28,421 nt of DNA, taken from Methanobacterium sp. (GTDB lineage Archaea; Methanobacteriota; Methanobacteria; Methanobacteriales; Methanobacteriaceae). The stretch lies in the NCBI GenBank assembly GCA_019084405.1, contig JAHRFX010000069.1:1-28421 (forward strand). The letters run 5' to 3'. Below, in pieces: positions 8,601 through 15,660 of this stretch (position 1 is the stretch's first letter; every line of letters begins with the position of its first letter). Position numbers and translations under genes: made by a program. Below the pieces are notes generated by a model. It was not told the DNA's origin. It worked only from the letters and a program-made list of their open reading frames with translations, and did no database searches.

Positions 8601-9923
8601 ACCATTGACATGCTGGATGATGCTTTCCGTTTAGTAGCATCTTTAGATGAAAATGGGGAGGATAATCACATCTGGAAAAATTATTTAGAAGACCGGGAAA
8701 AGTTCTTAAATCTGGGATTGAGTCCTGCCGAGGCTGAAAATTTGGCCATAGCCCGTATATTCGGACCAGCTCCAGAAGCCTATGGTACTGGATTAAGTGA
8801 ACTGACCACTACCACCACCGGTTGGGAAAATCAATCTGACCTGGTGGACACTTACCTCAACCGGATGTCCTATTACTATGGACGTAACCAGTTTGCAGTT
8901 AGTGGTCTGGATGCATTTAAAAATCAGCTAACCCGGATAGATGCCACGGTTCAGGTACGGGATGGATTATATGGTGTTCTGGATAATGATGATGTGGTGC
9001 AGTATCTGGGAGGTCTTACCATGGCTGCCCAGTCACTTTCTGGTAAAGAAGTGAATATCTACATTGCCAATAGCCGGACTCTTAATGTTAAAATTGAGAG
9101 CCTATCCACCTTCCTGAATACGGAACTGCGAACCAGGGTATTTAATCCTAAATGGGCGGAAGGCTTGCTTAAGAATGGATTCTCAGGAGCAAACACCATC
9201 AATAAACATGTGGAAAACCTGTTTAGATGGCATAGTATTTCTCCAGAATCAGTAGAAGACTGGATGTGGGATACCGTTGCGGAATACTTTGTATTGAATG
9301 AGGATATGCGCAATCAGTTAATAGAGGCCAATCCCCATGCATTCAAATCCATTGCTGCCTGGAGTCTGGAAGTTGCCCGTCGGAATATGTGGAATGGTGA
9401 TCCATCCCTGGTTTCTGCTATAGCTGATATCTATATTCAGTCTAATCTGGAGTATGGGGTGACCTGCTGTCATCATACCTGTGCCAATATGGCCTTTAAT
9501 GAGTATGTGATGAGTAGTTCCACTTTAAGCCAGAATGCCCTTGAACAGTTTGCAAATATCATGGAGAGTGCTACCGGGATGAAGTTATCTTTACCTGGTG
9601 TAACTAATCCATCCAATCCAGAGTCTCCTTCAAATCCTACCAATCCTTCTAACCCCATTAATCCTACTTCTGGATCTACTGGTGAAGTAAGTGATTATAG
9701 GGATGCAAGTGAGGCTTCTGTAGTGGAAGTGGAGATGCAAAAAGACTCAGATGAAAGCGTGGGAACTGAAAATCAAAAAGCATATGAGGTGGAAGAGGCC
9801 CATGCTGCAAGTTCTGCACAATCAGGAGTTCCAATAGCTGCAATTGTAGGAGTTATTCTCTTACTAAGTTTAGTAGCTGCAGGATACTTTAAAAATGATT
9901 TGTGGAGAATTTTAAAAAAATAG
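5580..9923 (+). CDS. Secreted, membrane-anchored CobN/BchH-family chelatase-like protein 2
   Basis: About 1447 residues and a paralogue of the gene before it. It has the same signal peptide, read from an ATT at 5580 four bases after GGAGGTGA; the next usable start, GTG 5691, would remove it. The region after the signal (about 35-140) is a different, beta-rich domain not obviously like that of paralogue 1. The CobN core carries HLGTHGTLEWLPGRSVG from H679 and the CCHHTC cluster at 1296-1301. A linker of Asn-Pro-Ser/Thr repeats (NPSNPESPSNPTNPSNP) leads to one C-terminal membrane helix ending in basic residues. The linker looks suited to spanning the cell wall. A T10 tract follows the stop. Role inferred: extracytoplasmic metal-tetrapyrrole handling together with the three membrane proteins downstream. 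Confidence 0.88.
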   Translation: MRKQAILLVITIVFTLALCGAVHAEDSQGGAQPDPLEVDMETVSYSTTSTPLNEATINLNINLEHPEALSGDKLPTVSLEDTDGNFNPITSVIKTPNQQYQINFNSDKTSINLLVSAPGHVAQTLTVNLSQLNPQDSKLQGEANVNLRAYNLLIISSSDSYSKAFAESYKQLKNQGYYYNLHYFSLSQLSSDDAETQQKLEQAAIKADLIAIQMVSGPDSVAKIKKLIEKSNALEILAIRCGVGFVDDSRFNSDDTLTREYWAQGAQENIRRFQLYILNSIGMELKDGEDLSVVKWPNQWIYHPDAPTFLTWEEYYNWYQNHASYQADAPWVGIVAYDSSFKGDNQEMHIALLRSLESKGVNVILTFANTQGRINIMDLYFKNGNQSRIDALITCVGFNYVSGVTKGVEIFRDLNVPVFAPVYSSNLQEWLDNSYGLVSELHWQIAQPEIDGRIEPILMGGKENAEVDPETGILVIRFTPLADRIERITSRVVNWVKLRQMDNMDKKIALLYYNIGGGKDGVSASYLDVVASVENILKALKEDGYDIPVDYSAADIVDLMLNAGNNVGSWAPGELEKVVQAGAITIPISDYLAWFATLPLELQEEVLAEWGPAPGNVMIYNDQIVIPGIMLGNVFLGPQPMRGWGEDPEKIRHSTTLAPHHQYIAFYMWMQNNFDAVIHLGTHGTLEWLPGRSVGLGEDDWPDVLLGNLPNIYPYIVENPGEGTQAKRRGYAVIIDHMIPPMIPSELYGELADLNDMISSYHTSLDPQRKEVLKYQIMELILKLYIHVDLNLDMENDSFQDIIHEVEHYLEDLSEEMMPYGLHIFGNPLSGELLDEMIESIVSFHPEERDNPEYREMLRENLSHNYEIQNLLAALRAEFISPAPSGSPIRKPDVLPTGYNFYSFDPRTAPDSAAWELGKKMADDLINSFYQEKGHYPDNVGVVLWSIESMRTNGQSIALILRLMGLEPVWSSGRLNGFKVTPLEELGRPRIDVTVSISGLFRDTFSYTIDMLDDAFRLVASLDENGEDNHIWKNYLEDREKFLNLGLSPAEAENLAIARIFGPAPEAYGTGLSELTTTTTGWENQSDLVDTYLNRMSYYYGRNQFAVSGLDAFKNQLTRIDATVQVRDGLYGVLDNDDVVQYLGGLTMAAQSLSGKEVNIYIANSRTLNVKIESLSTFLNTELRTRVFNPKWAEGLLKNGFSGANTINKHVENLFRWHSISPESVEDWMWDTVAEYFVLNEDMRNQLIEANPHAFKSIAAWSLEVARRNMWNGDPSLVSAIADIYIQSNLEYGVTCCHHTCANMAFNEYVMSSSTLSQNALEQFANIMESATGMKLSLPGVTNPSNPESPSNPTNPSNPINPTSGSTGEVSDYRDASEASVVEVEMQKDSDESVGTENQKAYEVEEAHAASSAQSGVPIAAIVGVILLLSLVAAGYFKNDLWRILKK

Positions 9924-9937
9924 TTCCCTCTTTTCTA

Positions 9938-9947
9938 TTTTTTTTTT
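9938..9947 (+). terminator. T10 tract after second cobN-like gene
   Basis: Oligo-T run 14 bases after the stop codon, typical of archaeal termination. It separates this gene from the membrane-protein operon that follows. Confidence 0.55.
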
Positions 9948-10045
9948 AAAACGGAGCTGTTTATAAAAATTTTTAAGTAAATAATTAGTAACAAAAAATC
10001 CTATTAAAGTGGTTATGAGGTAATAACCAGGGCCCTAGTATTACC

Positions 10046-10092
10046 AATAAGGTCGAATAAGGTCTAAACGTAATAATAACTATTATATATAA
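10046..10092 (+). promoter_or_regulatory. Promoter of the DUF2162-ExbB-DUF2149 operon with a tandem repeat
   Basis: TTATATATAA (10083-10092) is a good TATA box, placing the transcript start near 10115. Upstream lies a tandem 10-mer, AATAAGGTCG then AATAAGGTCT (10046-10065), and before that an inverted repeat GGTTAT / ATAACC (about 10012-10029). Either could bind a regulator. The TTCAA-N6-TTGAA element of the cobN promoters is not present here. Confidence 0.45.
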
Positions 10093-10138
10093 TGTATTAT
10101 AAAGATGGAGTTTGAAACTTTAAGGAGTGTATATTATC

Positions 10139-10846
10139 ATGCTTGATTTATTATGGCAGTTAGGAATTTTATCAGCAGTGCTGGTATTTGGGGTTAAGAT
10201 TGGGCTTGCTATGGGTTTTGCTGGTCTTTCTAAAAAAGTAGCAGCGGTTATTGCAGCGGGGTATGGTGCGGGGATTATTATACTATCCTATTTGATTTCA
10301 GATTATACTGAGGTTATATCTAAAGTGGTTTATGATTATAATTTTATAATTTTTGTGGTTTTGGCACTTATAATCATCTATGCTGGTTTCCATACCATAA
10401 GGGAGTGGAAGGTGCATGGTAGAAATAATGCTAAAGCTTCCTGTGTGGCTATGATTGCGCCTTGTCCCTGTTGTTTTGGTGCAGTTTTAGCAGCTATACT
10501 TATGGCTGCTCCAGTTATAGGAGTTTCAACCGCTTTTGTGGGTCAGTATGCAGGGATTATAATGGGTGTAACTATCATGGCTATTTATTTGGCTTCTGAT
10601 TTTATAGTAAAATGGTTTGGTAAACCTTACCCTCTTTTATTAGGTAATTTTATGCTCTTTGTAGGGCTTTATTTTTTGGTTTCGGCTATTCTTATTCCTA
10701 ATATAAGTGCTGTTTCAGAAACTCAATTGAGTCCTTTAAATGTGCCTTCTCTTTTAACTCTGTTTTATGTTATAATTGTAGTAGGGGCTTTAATTGGTTT
10801 GGGGATTTTTTTAAACAGGAAAAAAAGCACTTTACTTGAAAAATAA
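10139..10846 (+). CDS. DUF2162-type membrane protein (predicted transporter)
   Basis: About 235 residues with six to seven membrane helices. The cytosolic or intramembrane motif APCPCC (C109, C111, C112, with C102 nearby) suggests metal or thiol chemistry. I assign it to the DUF2162 predicted-transporter family from this motif, the size and the neighbours. Start: an earlier in-frame GTG at 10127 lies inside the AAGGAGTG ribosome binding site, so ATG 10139 is preferred. It begins a three-gene operon with ExbB- and DUF2149-type proteins, following the two surface chelatase-like proteins. In Bacteroidetes a similar gene set accompanies haem uptake. Possible roles are passage of the freed metal or of the tetrapyrrole, or a scaffold for the ion channel. 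None is shown by the sequence. Confidence 0.75.
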   Translation: MLDLLWQLGILSAVLVFGVKIGLAMGFAGLSKKVAAVIAAGYGAGIIILSYLISDYTEVISKVVYDYNFIIFVVLALIIIYAGFHTIREWKVHGRNNAKASCVAMIAPCPCCFGAVLAAILMAAPVIGVSTAFVGQYAGIIMGVTIMAIYLASDFIVKWFGKPYPLLLGNFMLFVGLYFLVSAILIPNISAVSETQLSPLNVPSLLTLFYVIIVVGALIGLGIFLNRKKSTLLEK

Positions 10847-10879
10847 ATGAATGAAAAATTAAATTATAGGTGATTTTAG

Positions 10880-11551
10880 ATGGTAGCAGTACCTGGCAGT
10901 GAATTATTAAGTGGCGGTTTACACGTCGTAGCGCAAAGTCTTCTTATTCCGGTTATTATTGGCCTTTTGGCTTTTATTATATATGCGGTAATTTCCATGG
11001 GAGGACTTATATCAGAGTATTCATCCCGGATTAAGATAGATGTTCAGCAGATTGAAGATTTAATCAAATCCATAGCCCACTCAAAAAATACTGATGATGT
11101 TATGGCAACAGTGGATAACAGTGATCTTCCTCAAAGTCAGAAGAATATTCTGGCTGAAATTGCAAAAAGCACGGACCTTGGTCCGGAGTCTCGTGAGGCT
11201 TTGGCTCGAAAATTAATTGAAAATGAAGAACTTAAAATTGAAAAGAGTTTGGAGAAAACTGTTATGGTCACCCGACTGGGACCCACCCTGGGTCTAATGG
11301 GAACCCTTATTCCTATGGGTCCTGGTTTAGCAGCGCTGGGTGCCGGTGATATTAATGCTCTGGCCTCAGCAATTATTATTGCTTTTGACACCACCGTGGC
11401 CGGTTTGGCTGCAGGAGGTATAGCTTACTTTATTTCCAAGGTCAGACGACGGTGGTATGAAGAATACCTTTCTAACCTGGAGACCTTAGCTGAAACTGTA
11501 CTGGAGGTTAATAAAAATGCTTCGACGGCCCAAACAAAGACGGTTTGGTAG
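10880..11551 (+). CDS. MotA/TolQ/ExbB-family proton channel protein
   Basis: 223 residues: one N-terminal membrane helix (about 20-42), a soluble helical stretch, then the MotA/TolQ/ExbB core with two helices (about 132-155 and 160-187). The conserved signature is present as LGLMGTLIPMGPGL and AFDTTVAGLAAGG, with the pore threonines at 142 and 171/172. Such proteins form ion-driven motors with an ExbD/TolR/MotB partner. The gene begins 33 bases after its upstream neighbour with AGGTGA six bases before the ATG, and overlaps the next gene by 35 bases, so the three are translated as an operon. In an archaeon without an outer membrane, the likely client is the pair of surface CobN-like proteins or another envelope protein. 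No TonB-like protein is visible. Confidence 0.92.
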   Translation: MVAVPGSELLSGGLHVVAQSLLIPVIIGLLAFIIYAVISMGGLISEYSSRIKIDVQQIEDLIKSIAHSKNTDDVMATVDNSDLPQSQKNILAEIAKSTDLGPESREALARKLIENEELKIEKSLEKTVMVTRLGPTLGLMGTLIPMGPGLAALGAGDINALASAIIIAFDTTVAGLAAGGIAYFISKVRRRWYEEYLSNLETLAETVLEVNKNASTAQTKTVW

Positions 11552-11852
11552 GCAGGATGAAGACCCTATGGCTGGAACCGCCAACCTGGTGGATGCCATG
11601 CTGGTTTTATCAGTAGGGTTTCTCATATTTCTGGTATTGTCCTGGAACATGCAGAGTGTGGTCTTTGCCGATATGTCCCCAGAAGAACGCCAACAAACCA
11701 TGGAAGCCATGAAACAGGTAGCAGAACTTCAAATGGGAGAAGAACTAAATGACACGCCTGAAACATCATCAGGATCTGGAGAAGGGTACGTTCAAATGGG
11801 TAAAGTATATAAAGACCCGGAAACAGGGAAACTCATCATGATAGAAGGTTGA
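11517..11852 (+). CDS. DUF2149 protein, ExbD-like partner of the ExbB protein
   Basis: 111 residues: a short basic cytosolic end, one membrane helix (about 24-43) and an external acidic tail. The helix starts NLVDAMLVLSVG. D26 followed by AMLVL matches the position and context of the proton-carrying Asp of ExbD (DVMLVL). The start is inside the upstream gene (35-base overlap) and is fixed by GGAGG nine bases ahead. Recognised as DUF2149 from this motif and the neighbour. It lacks the full periplasmic domain of ExbD/TolR, so the output side of the motor is small. The tail (about 45-111) may contact the surface chelatases. Confidence 0.85.
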   Translation: MLRRPKQRRFGRQDEDPMAGTANLVDAMLVLSVGFLIFLVLSWNMQSVVFADMSPEERQQTMEAMKQVAELQMGEELNDTPETSSGSGEGYVQMGKVYKDPETGKLIMIEG

Positions 11853-11970
11853 CACTCCCTATTTTATTATTTTTAGGAGAATTTAATTCCTTAAATTTTA
11901 TTTTTAGATTTTAGCTTTACTTTTTATTATAAATTTCTACAATTTTTTTTAGTATTATTGAAATCCAAAA

Positions 11971-12005
11971 TTTTATACAATCTGATGGTCATTTATTCAT
12001 ATGGA
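11971..12005 (+). promoter_or_regulatory. Promoter and possible autoregulatory site of the ArsR-family gene
   Basis: TTTTATACAA (11971-11980) is centred about 26 bp before the ATG at 12001, and there is no ribosome binding site, so the mRNA is probably leaderless. TTCATATGGA (11996-12005), across the start codon, resembles the TTCATATGAA sites upstream of the ATPase, suggesting autoregulation. Confidence 0.45.
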
Positions 12006-12360
12006 AGAAAAAGATACATGTGAAATTGTATGTACACATGAAGAAGAAGTTAATTTTGTAAAGTCTAAAATGCTTGAAGATGAGCTTCTTTTTGAAGTAT
12101 CTGATAATTTTAAAGTATTTGGTGATTCTACCCGACTCAAGATCCTCTATGCCTTATCTCAAAAAGAGTTATGTGTTTGTGATATGGCTGCAGCACTTGA
12201 TATGAATCAGTCCGCCATTTCTCATCAGCTTCGAGTTCTAAGAAGCAAAAATCTGGTAAAATTCAAAAAAGTAGGTAAAATGGCTTATTATTCTCTAGCA
12301 GATGAACATGTTGTTGCCCTGATTGAGCTGTGTGTGGAGCATACTCAAGAAAAGCTGTAG
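12001..12360 (+). CDS. ArsR/SmtB-family metal-sensing repressor, CadC-like
   Basis: 119-residue winged-helix repressor that should release DNA when it binds heavy metal. The core GDSTRLKILYALSQKELCVCDM and the recognition helix NQSAISHQLRVLR are clear. Cysteines at 7 and 11 near the N terminus plus C58 and C60 in ELCVCD fall at the same numbers as the Cd/Pb/Zn (alpha-3N) ligands of staphylococcal CadC. The C-terminal DEHVVALIELCVEH also fits the alpha-5 zinc site of SmtB/CadC. The gene directly precedes, on the same strand, a Cd/Zn/Pb-type ATPase with two candidate operators, so the target is probably that exporter and itself. The metal is inferred, not shown. Confidence 0.93.
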   Translation: MEEKDTCEIVCTHEEEVNFVKSKMLEDELLFEVSDNFKVFGDSTRLKILYALSQKELCVCDMAAALDMNQSAISHQLRVLRSKNLVKFKKVGKMAYYSLADEHVVALIELCVEHTQEKL

Positions 12361-12614
12361 TATGGTGGGGAGTAAATAAAAATTATGTTTTTACCAATCT
12401 AGAACCAGATCTTTTACAGCCATCTTATTTTCTGGCTTAATTTAGAATATTAAGTTAATAGTCCCTTATTTTAAATATAGATATTTTTTTAATACTTATT
12501 TTTACTTAAATCTATTATATGATTTTTAAATTAAAACGATAAATTTTTATTGAAATAAAACTGCTTTTTAACCATAAATCTGGATTTTATACCCTACTCT
12601 TAAGTTTAATGGAA

Positions 12615-12651
12615 ATGTATATATGTTCATATGAATATTAAATCATATGAA
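12615..12651 (+). promoter_or_regulatory. Promoter with two operator-like palindromes before the metal ATPase
   Basis: TGTATATATG (12616-12625) serves as TATA box. It is followed at once by the perfect 10-bp palindrome TTCATATGAA (12626-12635) and a second near copy, ATCATATGAA (12642-12651), 16 bp further on. This arrangement fits a repressor dimer pair blocking the transcript start. The rest of the gap 12361-12600 is AT-rich with no gene that I can support. Confidence 0.55.
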
Positions 12652-12695
12652 GACTTGTATCAGATAACTATTGTTGATATTAGGGAGCCCTTACC

Positions 12696-14765
12696 ATGGC
12701 ACTGAAAAATAAAATCCACCCGGGTAAAATAAAAGCACACAAAACTAACAACTTTTGCAGCTGTGATCATAATATAGAGTTAGAAAAAAAAGAAGCTCAT
12801 TGTGATGGCATTGAGAATCAACCTATAAAAGAAAAACATAATCAGGAAAAAGAAAGTTCTTGTGGATGTTGTGCTGCAGACCTATTTGAAGAAAAAGAAC
12901 CGGTAAAAAGACATAATTACCTTTACATAATAGCCGCATCTGCCATAATTTTTATTCTAGGCTTATATTTTAATTTTTTAACTACCTATAAATTTCTAGC
13001 AGAAATATTATTTCTAACTGTAGTTGCAATTTCTGGCTATAAATCCATTCCAAATGGAATAAAATCATTTTTAAAAGGCAAATTTAATATAAACTTTTTA
13101 GTTACCATTGCCGTTGTAGGAGCATTTTTAATAGGTGAAGGCGCAGAAGGAGCATCAGTTATATTTTTGTTTTATATAGCTGAATTTTTAGAAAACTGTG
13201 CTGGTGAAAGAGCCAGAAATTCAATTGGCTCTCTATTAAAACTGGCCCCTGAAACTGCAACCGTGAAAAAGAATGACAAAATAGTGGAACTTAATGTAGA
13301 GAACATTAAGATAGGGGATATAGTGGTAATAAGGCCTGGTGATAAAATCTCAGTAGACGGACTGGTAATTGAAGGTAATTCTGCTGTAAATCAAGCCAGT
13401 ATAACTGGAGAAAGTATACCGGTAACTAAAGTAGAAGGTAGCAAAGTTTTTGCCGGGACCCTGAATGAAGAAGGCTATCTGGAGGTACAGGTTACCAAAA
13501 AAAGTGATGAAACCATAATATCTAAGATTATAAAGCTGGTTAAAGATTCCAAGCTGAAAAAATCAAAAACTGAAGCTTTCATTGATAGTTTTGCAAATTA
13601 TTACACTCCCCTGGTTATAGGACTGGCCCTAATTGTGGCCACCGTACCTCATTTTATCTTAGGCCTTTCTTTTGACACCTGGTTTTACCGGGCATTAGTT
13701 CTTTTAGTGGTTTCATGTCCCTGTGCTTTAGCCATATCCACACCCATATCTATGGTTTCTGGAATAACCGCTGCAAGTCGAAAGGGAATATTAATAAAAA
13801 GTGGACAATATGTAGAAGAAATGCAAAATATTGAAGCCATGGTCTTTGATAAAACCGGAACACTCACCGCTGGAAAATTAGAAATTACTGATGTTATATC
13901 CTTAAATAATTATTCCCTGCCAGAAATTTGCCAAATAGTCGCATCACTCGAATCCAGATCTAAACATCCCCTGGCACAAGTTATGGTTAAATATGCACAA
14001 AAATTAGATATTAAAGTTAAAGAAATTAAAGAATTCGAATCAATCACTGGAAAGGGTTTAAAGGGTAAAATAAATAAAAAATTATTCTATATTGGTAAAA
14101 AGAGCTTATTTAGAGATGATATGGAGTTTCCAGATAAAATAATAGAAAAACTAGAAAAAGAAGGTAAAACCACCATAATACTAGGCAATGATCACCATAT
14201 TATTGCGGTTATAGGGCTGATGGATAAACTAAGGAATATTTCTGCTAATACTATTTCTAAATTAAAGAATAGAGGAATTAAAACAATAATGCTCACTGGA
14301 GATAACCAGGGAACTGCCAGAGTAGTTTCAGAAAAATTAGGCCTTGACGAGTATTACTCTGGATTATTACCTGAAGATAAAGTAAAAATCGTGGAAAAAC
14401 TATCAGGTAAATATAGGAGTGTGGCCATGATTGGTGATGGAGTAAATGATGCTCCTGCACTGGCACGGTCAAATGTAGGCATTGCTATGGGAATTACAGG
14501 TTCGGATGTGGTAATCGAAACCGCGGACATAACCTTAATGAATGATGACCTATCTAAGGTGGATTACCTGATTAATTTAAGTAAAAAAACCATGGCTATA
14601 GTTAAACAGAACGTTTATGCATCTATTTTAATTAAAACTTCCCTGGCTATATTGGCTGTATTTGGATTTCTTCCTTTATGGATGGGGGTTTTAGTGGGAG
14701 ATATGGGTTTAAGTATTGCTGTAATATTAAATGCCTATCGCATAGGAAATAAAACCAGTAAATGA
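12696..14765 (+). CDS. cadA: Heavy-metal P1B-type ATPase (Cd/Zn/Pb exporter, CadA/ZntA-like)
   Basis: 689-residue ATP-driven metal exporter. Instead of an HMA domain with GMTCxxC, the first 70 residues form a loose Cys/His-rich region (CSCDH, a CGCC cluster and several His). Then come membrane helices, the actuator TGES loop, the ion site SCPC (C341-P-C343) in helix 6, the phosphorylation site DKTGTLT (D385), the SRSKHPL motif of the ATP-binding domain, the hinge GDGVNDAP (D581), and the P1B-2 residues Lys in helix 7 and DMG in helix 8. CPC with Lys and DxG points to Zn/Cd/Pb rather than copper. It lies behind a CadC-like regulator, which agrees. The ribosome binding site (GGGAG) is modest; the ATG at 12696 is kept because it keeps the Cys-rich end. 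Confidence 0.95.
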   Translation: MALKNKIHPGKIKAHKTNNFCSCDHNIELEKKEAHCDGIENQPIKEKHNQEKESSCGCCAADLFEEKEPVKRHNYLYIIAASAIIFILGLYFNFLTTYKFLAEILFLTVVAISGYKSIPNGIKSFLKGKFNINFLVTIAVVGAFLIGEGAEGASVIFLFYIAEFLENCAGERARNSIGSLLKLAPETATVKKNDKIVELNVENIKIGDIVVIRPGDKISVDGLVIEGNSAVNQASITGESIPVTKVEGSKVFAGTLNEEGYLEVQVTKKSDETIISKIIKLVKDSKLKKSKTEAFIDSFANYYTPLVIGLALIVATVPHFILGLSFDTWFYRALVLLVVSCPCALAISTPISMVSGITAASRKGILIKSGQYVEEMQNIEAMVFDKTGTLTAGKLEITDVISLNNYSLPEICQIVASLESRSKHPLAQVMVKYAQKLDIKVKEIKEFESITGKGLKGKINKKLFYIGKKSLFRDDMEFPDKIIEKLEKEGKTTIILGNDHHIIAVIGLMDKLRNISANTISKLKNRGIKTIMLTGDNQGTARVVSEKLGLDEYYSGLLPEDKVKIVEKLSGKYRSVAMIGDGVNDAPALARSNVGIAMGITGSDVVIETADITLMNDDLSKVDYLINLSKKTMAIVKQNVYASILIKTSLAILAVFGFLPLWMGVLVGDMGLSIAVILNAYRIGNKTSK

Positions 14766-14840
14766 CTGTTAGCAAATAGTAAAATAATTTTTCATGTTTT
14801 GAAATAATCTTACCTTAAGAATTTTTTTAAATCGCTTACA

Positions 14841-14862
14841 TTTTTTTTTTAAAGAAATTTTT
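14841..14862 (+). terminator. T10 and T6 tracts
   Basis: A run of ten Ts at 14841-14850 and a further T-rich run to 14862, between the ATPase and the next gene, fit archaeal oligo-T termination. Confidence 0.45.
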
Positions 14863-14880
14863 TGATGATTTATATTCGAT

Positions 14881-14890
14881 AATTATAATT
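14881..14890 (+). promoter_or_regulatory. TATA box of the HisA-like gene
   Basis: AATTATAATT about 28 bp before ATG 14914 with no ribosome binding site, consistent with a leaderless transcript. Confidence 0.4.
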
Positions 14891-14913
14891 AATGGAAAAA
14901 TAAACCTATTTTT

Positions 14914-15597
14914 ATGATGGAAGTAATCCCTGTTCTTGATTTAAAATCAGGAATAGCAGTATCAGGCCAATCAGGTAAAAGAGATACGTATACTCCTTTA
15001 AAAACTGTTTATAGCACTTCCAGTGATCCAGTCATGATTTCCAACTCCCTTAGACAAAATGGAGCCCGGCGGATTTATGTGGCTGACCTGGATATGATTG
15101 AAAAAAAGGGCTCTAATCTGGATGTGGCTCAAAAAATCAACCTTTTTTTACCGGTGATTTTAGACTGCGGCGTTAGAAATCTGGAAACATTTAAATTCAC
15201 CCTTAAATTCGCCTATAAAATTATCGTGGCCACTGAAACACTGGAAAGTGTGGAAGAGCTGGATAAAATCTGTGAAAAGTTTCCTGCCTCCCGCCTGGTG
15301 GTGAGTGTGGATGTGAAAAATGATAAACTATATGCACCTAACCTGGATTTGACCCTGGAGGAATTCAAGGATAAATTAATGGAATTAAATCTTCCTGAGA
15401 TCATATTACTGGATATATCCCAGGTAGGTACTCATAAAGGGTTCAATAAAGACTTAATAGAGAAGTTTATTGATCTTAAAACCTCTCTTATACTGGGTGG
15501 GGGTATTACCCCGGAAGATAAGGAAAAACTAAACACTCAGGGTATAAACAAGGTTCTGATTGGATCTGCCCTGCATAACGGACAAATTCATTTATGA
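14914..15597 (+). CDS. HisA/HisF-family related protein
   Basis: 227-residue TIM barrel of the HisA/HisF family, in the methanogen 'hisA/hisF-related' group rather than true histidine HisA. Visible are D9 in VIPVLDLKSG, D133 in VSVDVKN, the phosphate-binding loop LDISQVGTHKG (167-176) and LGGGIT (194-199), all at the places expected for the two phosphate sites of the barrel. It may isomerise a phosphoribosyl-type compound, but the substrate is unknown. It is followed 63 bases later by a PfkB-family kinase with its own promoter, which hints at a shared sugar-phosphate or cofactor pathway. It is not next to other his genes. Confidence 0.85.
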   Translation: MMEVIPVLDLKSGIAVSGQSGKRDTYTPLKTVYSTSSDPVMISNSLRQNGARRIYVADLDMIEKKGSNLDVAQKINLFLPVILDCGVRNLETFKFTLKFAYKIIVATETLESVEELDKICEKFPASRLVVSVDVKNDKLYAPNLDLTLEEFKDKLMELNLPEIILLDISQVGTHKGFNKDLIEKFIDLKTSLILGGGITPEDKEKLNTQGINKVLIGSALHNGQIHL

Positions 15598-15632
15598 GTT
15601 AGTGGTACCTTTTTGGCGGGTGTGGATAAAAA

Positions 15633-15642
15633 TATATTTATA
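15633..15642 (+). promoter_or_regulatory. TATA box of the PfkB-family gene
   Basis: TATATTTATA centred about 23 bp before ATG 15661, again without a ribosome binding site, so probably leaderless. Confidence 0.45.
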
Positions 15643-15660
15643 AGTTAATCAGGGAATATC

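Noticed and set aside
620..9923. Calling the two large genes true cobN (cobaltochelatase of B12 synthesis)
   Set aside because: Signal peptides and C-terminal membrane anchors place the proteins outside the cell, and no CobS/CobT or cobalamin-pathway genes are nearby.
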